In this document: in pieces, positions 6,848 through 15,073 of the stretch | How positions within the stretch are numbered: position 1 is the first letter of the stretch | How the letters are laid out: every line of letters begins with the position of its first letter | Source: JASGCK01 sp031538565 | GTDB taxonomy: Bacteria; Pseudomonadota; Gammaproteobacteria; Burkholderiales; Burkholderiaceae_C | Assembly (NCBI GenBank): GCA_031538565.1 | Contig: JAVKLS010000010.1 | Location: forward strand, 1 to 21,437 | Length of the DNA: 21,437 nt | Direction: 5' to 3' | The notes under the pieces: generated by a model | Seen by the model: the letters and a program-made list of their open reading frames with translations, nothing else | Database searches by the model: none | Told to the model about the DNA's origin: nothing | Position numbers and translations under genes: made by a program

Positions 6848-8020
6848 TTACTTGACTTTGCCTGGGTCTTTCACGTCTGGGATCGTGCTGAACTCTACGT
6901 TGTAGAGCTTGCCGTTTTGTTTCTCAACTTTGCGGATGTAGATGTTGTGCACCACGTCGCGGGTTTGCGCGTCAATAAACATGGGTCCGCGTGGGCTTTC
7001 AAAAATTTGCCCCTTCATGGCTGCTAAAAGTGCATCGCCGCCGCCATTGCCCTTGGTGGTTTTGAGCGCTTCATAAATCACGCGCATTCCATCGTAGCCA
7101 CTGACCGCCATAAAGTTAGGGCGCATCCCTTTGTTAGCACGCTCAAAGGCCTCAACAAACTTTTTATTGGCAGCCGATGGGTGCGCTGCCGAGTAATGAT
7201 GCGATGTCACCACGCCAATTGAGCCGTCGCCCATGTCGTTTAGCTGGTCATCATCGGTCACGTCGCCCGTGCCAATTAGTTTGATGCCTGCCTTATCCAT
7301 GCCGCGCTCTAAAAACTGCTTCATCACCGCCGCGCCTGCGCCCGAGGGCACAAATACAAACAGTGCATCGGGTTTGATGTCGCGCACTTTTTGTAAAAAC
7401 GGCGCAAAATCTGGGCTACGCAAAGGCACACGCAGCGCCTCCACAACTTGACCGCCATTAAACGTGATGCGCTCTTTGAAGTATTTTTCCGCATCCAAGC
7501 CTGGACCGTAATCGCTCACCAAAGTCACCACTTTTTTCATGCCGTTTTTAGATGCCCAGTCACCCATTGCAACCGCTGCTTGCGGCAGCGTAAAACTGGT
7601 GCGAACAATGTAGGGCGAGGCTTGCGTAATGCTGGACGTCGCGGCGGCCATTACCACCATTGGCGTTTTCGATTGCGTGGCAATTGGCGCAGCCGCCAAA
7701 GCCGCAGGCGTTACACCAAAACCTGCCAGCACATTGACTTTGTCATTCACCACCAACTCCTGCGCGAGGCGCTTGGTTGCGTCAGGCGTTGCCGCATCAT
7801 CTTTAATGATGAGCTCGATTTTTTTGCCCGCAACTGTTGTGCCGTTTTGCGCCATATAAAGCTGTGCGGCGGCGGCAATTTGTTTGCCCGTAGAGGCTTG
7901 CTGTCCCGTCATTGGGAGAATCAATCCGATCTTGAATGTCTCGTCGGCAGCCATGCTGGCAGCGGCGTTAGCCAGCAAGGCTACGGCAACAACCGAAGAT
8001 AAAAAAACACGCTTATTCAT
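6848..8020 (-). CDS. livK: HAAT-type ABC transporter substrate-binding protein (set 1)
   Basis: Periplasmic type-I binding protein that delivers ligand to LivHMGF1. The 390 residues begin with a standard Sec signal peptide: basic MNKR, a hydrophobic core to about residue 20, and likely cleavage after ASMAA. The mature part starts FKIGLILPMTGQQASTGKQ, typical of the LivK/peripla_BP_6 fold, and the protein ends with VHNIYIRKVE and a short basic tail. An AGGGAG Shine-Dalgarno (8027-8032) stands 6 bases before the ATG. It lies 36 bp downstream of pobA in the same direction, which points to an aromatic ligand such as 4-hydroxybenzoate or a relative rather than leucine; this is context inference. 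It is clearly different from the two paralogues at 9368-11745. Confidence 0.92.
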   Translation of the reverse strand: MNKRVFLSSVVAVALLANAAASMAADETFKIGLILPMTGQQASTGKQIAAAAQLYMAQNGTTVAGKKIELIIKDDAATPDATKRLAQELVVNDKVNVLAGFGVTPAALAAAPIATQSKTPMVVMAAATSSITQASPYIVRTSFTLPQAAVAMGDWASKNGMKKVVTLVSDYGPGLDAEKYFKERITFNGGQVVEALRVPLRSPDFAPFLQKVRDIKPDALFVFVPSGAGAAVMKQFLERGMDKAGIKLIGTGDVTDDDQLNDMGDGSIGVVTSHHYSAAHPSAANKKFVEAFERANKGMRPNFMAVSGYDGMRVIYEALKTTKGNGGGDALLAAMKGQIFESPRGPMFIDAQTRDVVHNIYIRKVEKQNGKLYNVEFSTIPDVKDPGKVK

Positions 8021-8056
8021 TCATAGCTCCCTAATAATAAAATTGAAGTTGGCATT

Positions 8057-9253
8057 TTAGTGTTCCAAACCCACGTAGTTTTCCGTCAGCGAGTGCAGCG
8101 CTGGCTCGGAGTTCACAAGGTAGTCCAGCTCCGCCTCTTGCATCTTTTGCTGAAAGCCAATACTTTGACCTTCGGTATCGGGAAACTGGTGCATGAGACT
8201 GGTAAACCACCACGAAAAGCGCTCCGCATTCCACACGCGGCGCAGGCAGCGCGCCGAGTAGTGGTTGACGCCATGACTAGACTTTTCTTGGAAATATTCG
8301 GACAGTGCTTGCGATAACACATTGACATCTCCCGCTGCCAAATTAAGTCCTTTGGCGCCCGTGGGCGGCACAATATGCGCGGCGTCTCCTGCTAAAAATA
8401 ACGATCCAAAACGCATGGGCTCGGCAATAAAGCTGCGCAGCGGCGCAATGCTTTTTTCAATTGATGGCCCAGTCACCAAACGCCCCGCGGCTTCGGGGTC
8501 GATACGCAGTTTGAACTCCGCCCAAAAGCGATCGTCGCTCCAGTTTGCAACTTTTTCATCGATGCCGCATTGGATGTAGTAGCGACTGCGCGTCATGGAG
8601 CGTAGGCTAGACAGCGCAAAGCCGCGCTCGTTATGGCAATAGGTTACCTCACGGTACACGGGCGGCGTATCGGCCAGCACACCCAGCCAGCCAAAGGGAT
8701 ATATCTTTTCAAAATTTTGAATGCTACCTTCGGGCACGCTGGCGCGGCATACGCCGTGGTAGCCATCGCAACCCGCAATAAAGCGCGCTTTTATTTCCAG
8801 CGCCTCGCCATCCTTGGTGCAGGTGATGCGTGGATGCTCCGTATCAAAGTCATGCACGCGCACGCTACCCCCCACGTCGTACAGCGTGGGCAAGGCCAAG
8901 CCCGCGCGGTGATCCATCAAATCTTTTGTGACTTCAGTTTGCCCATACACCGTCATGTGGCGACCGCCTTGCCTCTTGGCAATATCAATGCGGTGAAACG
9001 CGCCTTTAAAAATGAGCGCAAATGCATCGTGACGCAAACCCTCGCGCCCCATGCGCGCGCCCACGCCCGCAGCGGCCAGTAAATCGGTTGTGCCTTGCTC
9101 GAGCACGCCTGCGCGAATGCGCGAGAGCACATAACTTGGACTTTGACGCTCGACAATGATGTGGTCAATGCCTGCTTTATGCAGCAGGGCGCCGAGCAAC
9201 AAACCCGAAGGACCTGCGCCAACGATAGCGACTTGCGTGGATAAAGATTTCAT
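8057..9253 (-). CDS. pobA: p-Hydroxybenzoate 3-monooxygenase (4-hydroxybenzoate hydroxylase)
   Basis: Flavoprotein that hydroxylates 4-hydroxybenzoate to protocatechuate using NAD(P)H and O2, the entry step to the beta-ketoadipate or other protocatechuate pathways. With the start at 9253 it has 398 residues: FAD dinucleotide motif VGAGPSG (11-17), FAD-binding GDAAH (289-293) and VPPTGAKG (295-302). Substrate-site residues known from the Pseudomonas enzyme are all present: Y201, S212, R214, R220, P293 and Y385 correspond to Y205, S216, R218, R224, P297 and Y393. The C-terminus is a few residues shorter than the Pseudomonas tail. An in-frame ATG at 9301 has a better Shine-Dalgarno (GGAG, 9310-9313, 8 bases upstream) and would add 16 residues not usual in the family. 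The start is therefore uncertain, though the function is not. It heads the minus-strand block. Confidence 0.93.
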   Translation of the reverse strand: MKSLSTQVAIVGAGPSGLLLGALLHKAGIDHIIVERQSPSYVLSRIRAGVLEQGTTDLLAAAGVGARMGREGLRHDAFALIFKGAFHRIDIAKRQGGRHMTVYGQTEVTKDLMDHRAGLALPTLYDVGGSVRVHDFDTEHPRITCTKDGEALEIKARFIAGCDGYHGVCRASVPEGSIQNFEKIYPFGWLGVLADTPPVYREVTYCHNERGFALSSLRSMTRSRYYIQCGIDEKVANWSDDRFWAEFKLRIDPEAAGRLVTGPSIEKSIAPLRSFIAEPMRFGSLFLAGDAAHIVPPTGAKGLNLAAGDVNVLSQALSEYFQEKSSHGVNHYSARCLRRVWNAERFSWWFTSLMHQFPDTEGQSIGFQQKMQEAELDYLVNSEPALHSLTENYVGLEH

Positions 9254-9367
9254 TTTTAAAGGTAACAGCTTGTGTACGAAACCTCTTGCGCCACGCAGCA
9301 TAATGCAGGCTCCGCGTGCGGTGCGATTAAGATTCGCTTTTTTTAATTACTACTAAGGAGTTCTCTG
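9254..9367. promoter_or_regulatory. Divergent intergenic region between pobA and the set-2 liv block
   Basis: These 114 bp must drive both outward blocks. The right end has AAGGAG (9355-9360), 7 bases before the livK2a ATG, preceded by an AT-rich stretch with seven T. Short inverted repeats suitable for a regulator are GCGATT-AAG-ATTCGC (9323-9337, imperfect) and CCGC-GT-GCGG (9312-9321). No promoter hexamer pair on either strand was convincing. No regulator gene (PobR-type) lies nearby. If pobA starts at 9301, the free gap shrinks to 66 bp. Confidence 0.5.
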
Positions 9368-10558
9368 ATGTTATCCACTCGCCGTTCCATGTTATCCCAA
9401 GGTGTCGCCTTAGCGGGAGTCGCTTCTACCAGCTTGCTAGGCACAAACGCGCTAGCGCAAACAAGCAAGGTTCGCATTGGTTTGATGCTTCCCTACACAG
9501 GCACATTCGCACAACTTGGCGTGGCCATTGAAAATGGTTTCCGCTTGGCGTTATCCGAAAACGGCAACAAGCTAGGGGGACGCGAAATCGAATACTTTAA
9601 AGTGGATGATGAGTCCGAGCCAGCCAAAGGCATTGAAAACGCCAACAAACTGGTGCAGCGCGACAAAGTGGATGTGCTCATTGGGACCGTTCACTCGGGC
9701 GTACAAATGGGCATCCACAAAGTAGCACGAGATTCGGGCGTTTTGTCCATCATCCCCAATGCAGGGCTGGGCGCTGCTACCCGCGCACTGTGCGCCCCCA
9801 ACGTGTTTCGCACTTCGTTTACCAATGCACAAACAACGCAGGCTTTAGGCTCGGTATTGCTGGCCAAAGGACTTAAAAAGGTTGTCTGGATTTCTTGGAA
9901 ATACGCCGCAGGCGATGAAGCACTAGAAGGCTTTAAAGAGGGCTTCGTACCTAGCGGTGGAACGGTGATAAAAGAGCTGGGGCTGCCATTCCCTAGCGTC
10001 GAGTTCCAAGCCTTGCTCACCGAAATCGCAGCGCTCAAACCCGATGCGGTGGTCTGCTTTTTTTCGGGTGGCGGTGCGGTCAAATTCCTCAAAGACTACG
10101 CAGCAGCTGGGCTCAAAGGAAAGATTCCACTCTTTGGCTCCGGCTTTTTAACAGACGGGGTTTTGGACGCTGCAGGCGCTGCTGCCGATGGCGTTATGAC
10201 GACCTTGCATTACGCCGACTCTCTAGACACGCCGCGCGATAAGGCTTTCCGCTTAGCCTACGCCAAAACATACAAACTACAGCCCGATGTATTTGCGGTG
10301 CAAGGCTACGATGCGGGACTCTTGCTTATCAAAGGCGCGAATGCCGTCAATGGCGATTTGACTAAAAAGGTCGATTTATACAAAGCAATGGAAGGCGCAA
10401 CCATTGATAGCCCACGCGGCAAATGGGTGATGAGCAAATCGCACAACCCCATTCAAGATATGTACCTGCGCGTGGTGAAAAACGGTGAAAACAAAGTCGT
10501 GAATATCGCGGTAAAAGGGCTGACGGATTCGGGTGCTGGCTGCAAAATGGGCAGCTGA
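9368..10558 (+). CDS. livK: HAAT-type ABC transporter substrate-binding protein, first of tandem pair (set 2)
   Basis: Periplasmic type-I binding protein for transporter set 2. The 396 residues start with a Tat-like signal (STRRSMLSQG, hydrophobic core, ALAQ cleavage site near residue 31), followed by VRIGLMLPYTGTFAQLG, the normal opening of the mature fold. A good Shine-Dalgarno AAGGAG sits 7 bases before the ATG. The next gene, 8 bp downstream, encodes a paralogue that aligns along the whole mature length without gaps, roughly three quarters identical by eye. The two differ at loops that line the ligand cleft in this fold (for example NAGLGAATRALC against TAALHAATRTLC, and GSGFLTDG against GAGTLTEG). 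The ligand is unknown; divergence from pobA suggests an aromatic acid. Confidence 0.92.
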   Translation: MLSTRRSMLSQGVALAGVASTSLLGTNALAQTSKVRIGLMLPYTGTFAQLGVAIENGFRLALSENGNKLGGREIEYFKVDDESEPAKGIENANKLVQRDKVDVLIGTVHSGVQMGIHKVARDSGVLSIIPNAGLGAATRALCAPNVFRTSFTNAQTTQALGSVLLAKGLKKVVWISWKYAAGDEALEGFKEGFVPSGGTVIKELGLPFPSVEFQALLTEIAALKPDAVVCFFSGGGAVKFLKDYAAAGLKGKIPLFGSGFLTDGVLDAAGAAADGVMTTLHYADSLDTPRDKAFRLAYAKTYKLQPDVFAVQGYDAGLLLIKGANAVNGDLTKKVDLYKAMEGATIDSPRGKWVMSKSHNPIQDMYLRVVKNGENKVVNIAVKGLTDSGAGCKMGS

Positions 10559-10566
10559 GGATTTTC

Positions 10567-11745
10567 ATGAGCACCACGCGCCGCCAATTGTTATCGTCTA
10601 GCCTTGTTTTGCTACCGCTATGCTCCCAAGCGCAAGTTCAAATTCCGCCAAAGCCCAAGCTGCGCGTGGGTTTGATGTTGCCATACACGGGAACATTCGC
10701 ACAACTGGGCGCGGCCATTGAAAATGGTTTTCGCCTAGGGTTGGCAGAGCAAGAAGGAAGAATTGGCGGACGCGAAGTCGAGTTCTTTAAAGTCGATGAC
10801 GAGTCTGACCCAGCCAAAGCCATAGAAAACGCCACGCAACTAGTGCGGCGCGACAAAGTGGATGTGCTCATCGGCTCAGTGCACTCTGGCGTGCAGCTTG
10901 GCATTCAAAAAGTAGCGAGAGAGAGCGGTGTTTTATCCATCATTCCCACGGCCGCATTGCACGCAGCCACGCGCACGCTGTGCGCACCTAATGTGTTTCG
11001 TACGTCCTACACCAGCTATCAACAAACCTACGCCTTGGGCGCTGCCTTGCTGACCAAGGGATTGAAACGGGTGGTGTGGATTTCTTGGAAATACACAGCA
11101 GGCGAAGAAATGCTGGAGGGGTTTCAAGCGGGCTTTTTATCCAAAGGCGGCGTCATCATCAAAGAGCTGTGGGCGCCATTTCCAAGTGTGGAGTTTCAAG
11201 CGCAATTAACCGAAATTGCCGCGCTCAAACCCGACGCCGTCGTCTGCTTTTTTGCAGGCGCGGGTGCTGCCAAATTTATGAAAGACTACGCGGCGGCAGG
11301 ACTCAAGCGCAGCATCCCCCTCTACGGCGCAGGCACACTGACTGAAGGCACGCTAGAGGCAGCGGGTGCAGCTGCTGAAGGCGTCGTGACCACCATGCAC
11401 TACAGCGACGTGCTGGACACGCCGCAAAACAAACGCTTTCGTTTGGCATACGCCAAGATGTTCAAAATGCAGCCCGATGTGTACGCTGTGCAAGGCTACG
11501 ACACCGCCCATTTGCTAGGTATAGGCGCAAAAGCCGTGGACGGTGACTTCAATAAAAAGTCCGCACTCTACAAAGCAATGGAGACCGCTGTGCTGGACAG
11601 TCCACGCGGCAAATGGACGATGAGCAAATCGCACAACCCCGTGCAAGACATTTACTTGCGTGTCGTAACCAATGGTGAAAACAAAGTGCTGGGGCTGGCG
11701 ATTAAAAAACTGTCCGATCCAGGCACGGATTGCCAGATGGGCTAA
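10567..11745 (+). CDS. livK: HAAT-type ABC transporter substrate-binding protein, second of tandem pair (set 2)
   Basis: Paralogue of the preceding gene, clearly from a tandem duplication: the mature parts are collinear and gap-free. The 392-residue protein has a shorter, differently composed signal (TTRRQLLSSSLVLLPLCSQAQ) that also carries twin arginines, so Tat export is possible. The start of this leader looks nothing like the first copy's, so it has diverged much faster than the mature protein or been replaced. The ATG at 10567 lies 8 bp after the previous stop, and GAGGA around 10557-10561 serves as a Shine-Dalgarno. The two proteins probably share one permease (LivHMGF2) but offer different ligand specificity; this is inference from the clustered cleft substitutions. 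An alternative is simple dosage of one ligand. Confidence 0.92.
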   Translation: MSTTRRQLLSSSLVLLPLCSQAQVQIPPKPKLRVGLMLPYTGTFAQLGAAIENGFRLGLAEQEGRIGGREVEFFKVDDESDPAKAIENATQLVRRDKVDVLIGSVHSGVQLGIQKVARESGVLSIIPTAALHAATRTLCAPNVFRTSYTSYQQTYALGAALLTKGLKRVVWISWKYTAGEEMLEGFQAGFLSKGGVIIKELWAPFPSVEFQAQLTEIAALKPDAVVCFFAGAGAAKFMKDYAAAGLKRSIPLYGAGTLTEGTLEAAGAAAEGVVTTMHYSDVLDTPQNKRFRLAYAKMFKMQPDVYAVQGYDTAHLLGIGAKAVDGDFNKKSALYKAMETAVLDSPRGKWTMSKSHNPVQDIYLRVVTNGENKVLGLAIKKLSDPGTDCQMG

Positions 11746-11754
11746 AGAGCGCGC

Positions 11755-12618
11755 ATGGATTTTCCAACCTTCCTCATTCAGCTCCTCAACAGCGTGCAAT
11801 ACGGACTGCTGCTCTTTATGTTGGCGGCTGGTTTGACGCTGATTTTCGGCATCATGGGCGTAGTCAATTTAGCGCACGGCAGTTTTTATATGCTGGGCGC
11901 ATACCTCGCCTATTGGCTCTCTAGTTGGTTTAGCAATTTAGCTCTAGTCATTGCTGCTGGGGCGGTGCTTGCCGTGGTGTTTGGGTTGCTTCTGGAGCGA
12001 TTGCTGTTTCGTTATTTTTATGATCGAGACCATCTCGACCAAGTGCTACTCACCTTTGGACTGATTTATATCTTTGAAGAATTGCGCTCCATGCTGTGGG
12101 GTGACGACGTGCACAGCGTGGCAATTCCACAAATACTGTCAAGCTCGATTCCTTTGACTGAAAATTTATCGTATCCCGTGTACCGCCTTGCCATGTCCGC
12201 CCTGTGCATTGCCTTGGCGCTGGGGCTTTATGGTTTGATTAGCAAAACCAAGCTCGGGATGAAAATCCGCGCTGGTGCATTTAACTCCGCCATGGCCGAG
12301 GTGCTAGGCATCAACATCAAACTGATCCACGCCGTGGTGTTTGCGCTGGGCGTGGCGCTAGCAAGCGTTGCCGGCATGATTGCTGCGCCTATTGCCAGCG
12401 TCTATCCAGGCATGGGTTCGCCCGTGCTCATCACGTGTTTTGTAGTGGTGGTCATTGGCGGCATTGGCTCGGTGCGCGGCGCTTTAATTGCTGCGCTATT
12501 GGTTGGCTTTGTCGACACCTTTGGCAAGGTGTTACTGCCCTCCATCTCGGGAATGCTGGTCTATATGCTGATGGCGTGCGTTTTGCTATGGAAGCCTGAG
12601 GGCTTGTTTAAAGCATAG
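11755..12618 (+). CDS. livH: HAAT-type ABC transporter permease LivH (set 2)
   Basis: Inner-membrane permease of set 2. The 287 residues contain about eight hydrophobic segments, the LivH motif MGVVNLAHGSFYMLGAYLAYWL (about 37-58), the ATPase-docking stretch LGMKIRAGAFNSAMAEVLGI and the C-terminal LLWKPEGLFKA. The gene begins 9 bp after the livK2b stop, with a weak AAAGAG as the only ribosome-binding candidate, and is followed by livM2 after 19 bp. It is only distantly related to livH1 (6844-5972): the shared motifs are family-wide, so set 2 is not a recent copy of set 1. Confidence 0.93.
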   Translation: MDFPTFLIQLLNSVQYGLLLFMLAAGLTLIFGIMGVVNLAHGSFYMLGAYLAYWLSSWFSNLALVIAAGAVLAVVFGLLLERLLFRYFYDRDHLDQVLLTFGLIYIFEELRSMLWGDDVHSVAIPQILSSSIPLTENLSYPVYRLAMSALCIALALGLYGLISKTKLGMKIRAGAFNSAMAEVLGINIKLIHAVVFALGVALASVAGMIAAPIASVYPGMGSPVLITCFVVVVIGGIGSVRGALIAALLVGFVDTFGKVLLPSISGMLVYMLMACVLLWKPEGLFKA

Positions 12619-12637
12619 GCCGAGAGTTACAAACCAT

Positions 12638-13618
12638 ATGTCTAGCCCACGATCCAATTTAGAAATCCTACCCAAGGGTTTGCAAATCACGCTTGCCATA
12701 GCATTACTGGCACTGGCGTTGTTTCCATTTGCAGGTTCAGACTTTTACAAAGAAATGGTCACGCGCATGATGATCGTCGCCATCTTTGCCATGAGCTTAG
12801 ATTTGCTGCAAGGCGTCACGGGCTTGGTCTCACTTGGACACGCCGCGTATTTTGGACTAGCGGGTTATGCGCTGGCCTTTTTCACACCGCAAGGTGAGGC
12901 CGTTAGCTTGTGGTGGACGCTGCCCGTAGCGGTGCTGGCGTCTGGTCTTGCTGCGCTGGTGATTGGATTTTTTGTCGTCCGCACACATGGCATTTACTTC
13001 ATCATGGTGACCATGGCGTTTGCGCAAATGGTTTACTTTTTATTTTTTGACAACAAGGTGCTGGGTGGATCGGATGGTCTGTACATCAACTTCAAACCCA
13101 GCACGTCTATTTTTGGCGCGACCACTTTTGACCTAGACAACAAAACCCATTTTTATTACTTCACGCTTGTGTCGATGCTGGGTGTTTATGCATTACTGCG
13201 TAAGCTGTTGCACAGCCCTATGGGGCGGACTCTGGCAGGCATCCGCATTAACGAGCACCGTATGCGCGCTATGGGTTACGCCACGTTTCGCTACAAACTG
13301 GCAGCGTTTACGGTGGCGGGCGGTTTGGCGGGATTCGCGGGTTATTTGTGGGGCGCACAAAGCGGATTTGTCAACCCCGAGCTAATGGGTTTTCACATGA
13401 GCGCGCACGCCATCGTGATGCTGATTTTGGGGGGCATGGGCAATTTTTCTGGCGCCATTGTGGGTGCTTTTAGCTTTGAAATTTTGCTCTCACTTTTCAA
13501 AGATTTGCCAAGTGGTCTTGGCAAGCATTGGCAGCTGTGGATGGGCAGCTTTATCGTTCTCATCGTCATTTTTGCACCGCGTGGGTTGATGGGTTTGTGG
13601 GAGCGCAAGCATGACTGA
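12638..13618 (+). CDS. livM: HAAT-type ABC transporter permease LivM (set 2)
   Basis: Inner-membrane permease, partner of LivH2. The 326 residues have a short hydrophilic N-terminus, then about eight to ten hydrophobic segments. They include the LivM hallmark AIFAMSLDLLQGVTGLVSLGHAAYFGLAGY (about 45-74), the docking region GRTLAGIRINEHRMRAMGY and a C-terminal IVIFAPRGLMGLWERK. The start ATG at 12638 follows CGAGAG, a weak ribosome-binding site. Its 3' end overlaps livG2 by 8 bases (ATGACTGA), the same kind of junction as between livF1 and the M48 peptidase gene on the other strand. Confidence 0.92.
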   Translation: MSSPRSNLEILPKGLQITLAIALLALALFPFAGSDFYKEMVTRMMIVAIFAMSLDLLQGVTGLVSLGHAAYFGLAGYALAFFTPQGEAVSLWWTLPVAVLASGLAALVIGFFVVRTHGIYFIMVTMAFAQMVYFLFFDNKVLGGSDGLYINFKPSTSIFGATTFDLDNKTHFYYFTLVSMLGVYALLRKLLHSPMGRTLAGIRINEHRMRAMGYATFRYKLAAFTVAGGLAGFAGYLWGAQSGFVNPELMGFHMSAHAIVMLILGGMGNFSGAIVGAFSFEILLSLFKDLPSGLGKHWQLWMGSFIVLIVIFAPRGLMGLWERKHD

Positions 13619-14339
13619 GCGCACCGATGGCACTTTGCTACGCGCCACTCATCTGACCAAGCGATTTGGTGGACTGACGGCCGTTCGAGATGTGTCCATT
13701 GATCTTGTGCGCGGACAAATCCACGCTGTCATTGGTCCCAATGGGGCGGGAAAATCAACGCTAACCAATTTACTGTCAGGTGACTTGCTACTGAGCTCGG
13801 GGAGCATTTTTCTTGGAAAAACCGACATCACGGGTTGGTCCATGGAGCGCATTGCGCGTCAAGGCTTAGGACGCAGCTTTCAAAAAACCAATGTATTTTT
13901 ACCCCTCACTGTTTTTGAAAACGTGCGCCTCGCCGCGCACTTTGATTTAGCGCAAACAACAAGAGCTCTGCAATTGGCCAAACTGGAGACGCAATCGAAC
14001 ACCATTGCCGCGCGCATGAGCCACGGCGAGCAAAGGCAGTTAGAAATCGCCATGTGCCTCGCAACCCAGCCAAGCGTGCTGATTCTGGATGAACCGCTGG
14101 CGGGCATGGGCACAGCTGAAGCCGAGCGCATGATTGACCTTTTGCAAAACCTCAAAGCCGAGCACGCCATGCTCTTGGTCGAACATGACATGGATGCTGT
14201 TTTTGCACTGGCAGATGTACTCACCGTTATGGTCGATGGGCAAGTCATTGCCACAGGAGCGCCTGCCACCATTCGCGCAGACGCGGCCGTGCAAGCGGCG
14301 TATTTGGGTGAATCGCATCATGAGGAGTCAACACCGTGA
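13611..14339 (+). CDS. livG: HAAT-type ABC transporter ATP-binding protein LivG (set 2)
   Basis: ATPase subunit of set 2. The 242 residues have Walker A GPNGAGKS (42-49), signature MSHGEQRQLE (136-145, a common variant of LSxGE), Walker B VLILDEP (156-162) and the H-loop in LLVEHDMD (near 185-192). The tail ends with VQAAYLGES, as in other LivG proteins. It overlaps livM2 by 8 bases at the start and livF2 by 4 bases at the end (GTGA), so expression is coupled within the operon. GAGGAG near the 3' end of the gene (about 14321-14326) serves livF2. Confidence 0.93.
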   Translation: MTERTDGTLLRATHLTKRFGGLTAVRDVSIDLVRGQIHAVIGPNGAGKSTLTNLLSGDLLLSSGSIFLGKTDITGWSMERIARQGLGRSFQKTNVFLPLTVFENVRLAAHFDLAQTTRALQLAKLETQSNTIAARMSHGEQRQLEIAMCLATQPSVLILDEPLAGMGTAEAERMIDLLQNLKAEHAMLLVEHDMDAVFALADVLTVMVDGQVIATGAPATIRADAAVQAAYLGESHHEESTP

Positions 14340-15073
14340 TTGATGTGCAAGGACTCAATACCTACTACGGTGCCAGCCACATCTTGCAAGGCATCAACTT
14401 CTCCGTGGCACGCGGCGAGACGATTGGTCTTATGGGGCGCAACGGCATGGGAAAAAGTACACTGCTCAAATCCATCATGGGCTTGATTCGCGCACCGCAA
14501 GGGCGCACAAGCGGCAGGATTCACATCATGGGTAAAGATGTCTCAGCTGCCACGCCTTATCAAATTGCTCAAATGGGTATTGCTTACGTGCCCGAAGGGC
14601 GCGGCATTTTTGGTAATTTGAGCGTACTGGAGAATCTGCTCATGGCAGCGCGAGCAGGAAAAACAGACGCCGCCATCGCCCGCGCCAAGGCGGGGCACGA
14701 TTGGCATCTCGATCGGGTGCTGGACACATTCCCCCGCCTGAAAGAGCGACTCAAACACGGCGGGCAGCAACTCTCGGGCGGCGAGCAACAAATGCTCACC
14801 ATTGGTCGCGCCTTAATGACCAATCCCGATGCACTCATTTTGGACGAGGCAACAGAAGGGCTTGCACCCTTAATTGCCGCAGACATTTGGCGCATTTGCG
14901 GTGTGATTCGCGCAACAGGCATTAGCAGCGTGATCGTCGATAAAAACTGGAAGCACGTCACGCAAATTACCGACCGCAACGTCATCCTCGTCAAAGGGCA
15001 GGTTGTGTTTGACGGTGCAACCGCAAGTCTATTGGCCAAGCCCGAGCTATTGCTGCAGCATCTTGGAATTTAA
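14336..15073 (+). CDS. livF: HAAT-type ABC transporter ATP-binding protein LivF (set 2)
   Basis: Second ATPase of set 2, 245 residues, starting at a GTG that overlaps the livG2 stop (GTGA), with TGAGGAG about 10 bases upstream. Walker A is GRNGMGKS (34-41), signature LSGGEQQ (146-152) and Walker B ALILDEA (166-172), reading DEATEGLAP instead of the usual DEPSEGLAP. Where most LivF proteins have VEQN after Walker B, this one has VDKNW (201-205), so the H-loop region is atypical. The same substitution seems to occur in related transporters of this order, as far as I recall. The gene ends 7 bp before orn, with no room for a terminator, so orn is probably co-transcribed. Confidence 0.92.
   Translation: MIDVQGLNTYYGASHILQGINFSVARGETIGLMGRNGMGKSTLLKSIMGLIRAPQGRTSGRIHIMGKDVSAATPYQIAQMGIAYVPEGRGIFGNLSVLENLLMAARAGKTDAAIARAKAGHDWHLDRVLDTFPRLKERLKHGGQQLSGGEQQMLTIGRALMTNPDALILDEATEGLAPLIAADIWRICGVIRATGISSVIVDKNWKHVTQITDRNVILVKGQVVFDGATASLLAKPELLLQHLGI

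Noticed and set aside
7448..8002. 184-codon open frame on the plus strand
   Set aside because: It is antisense to livK1, low in plausible structure, and has no ribosome-binding site.
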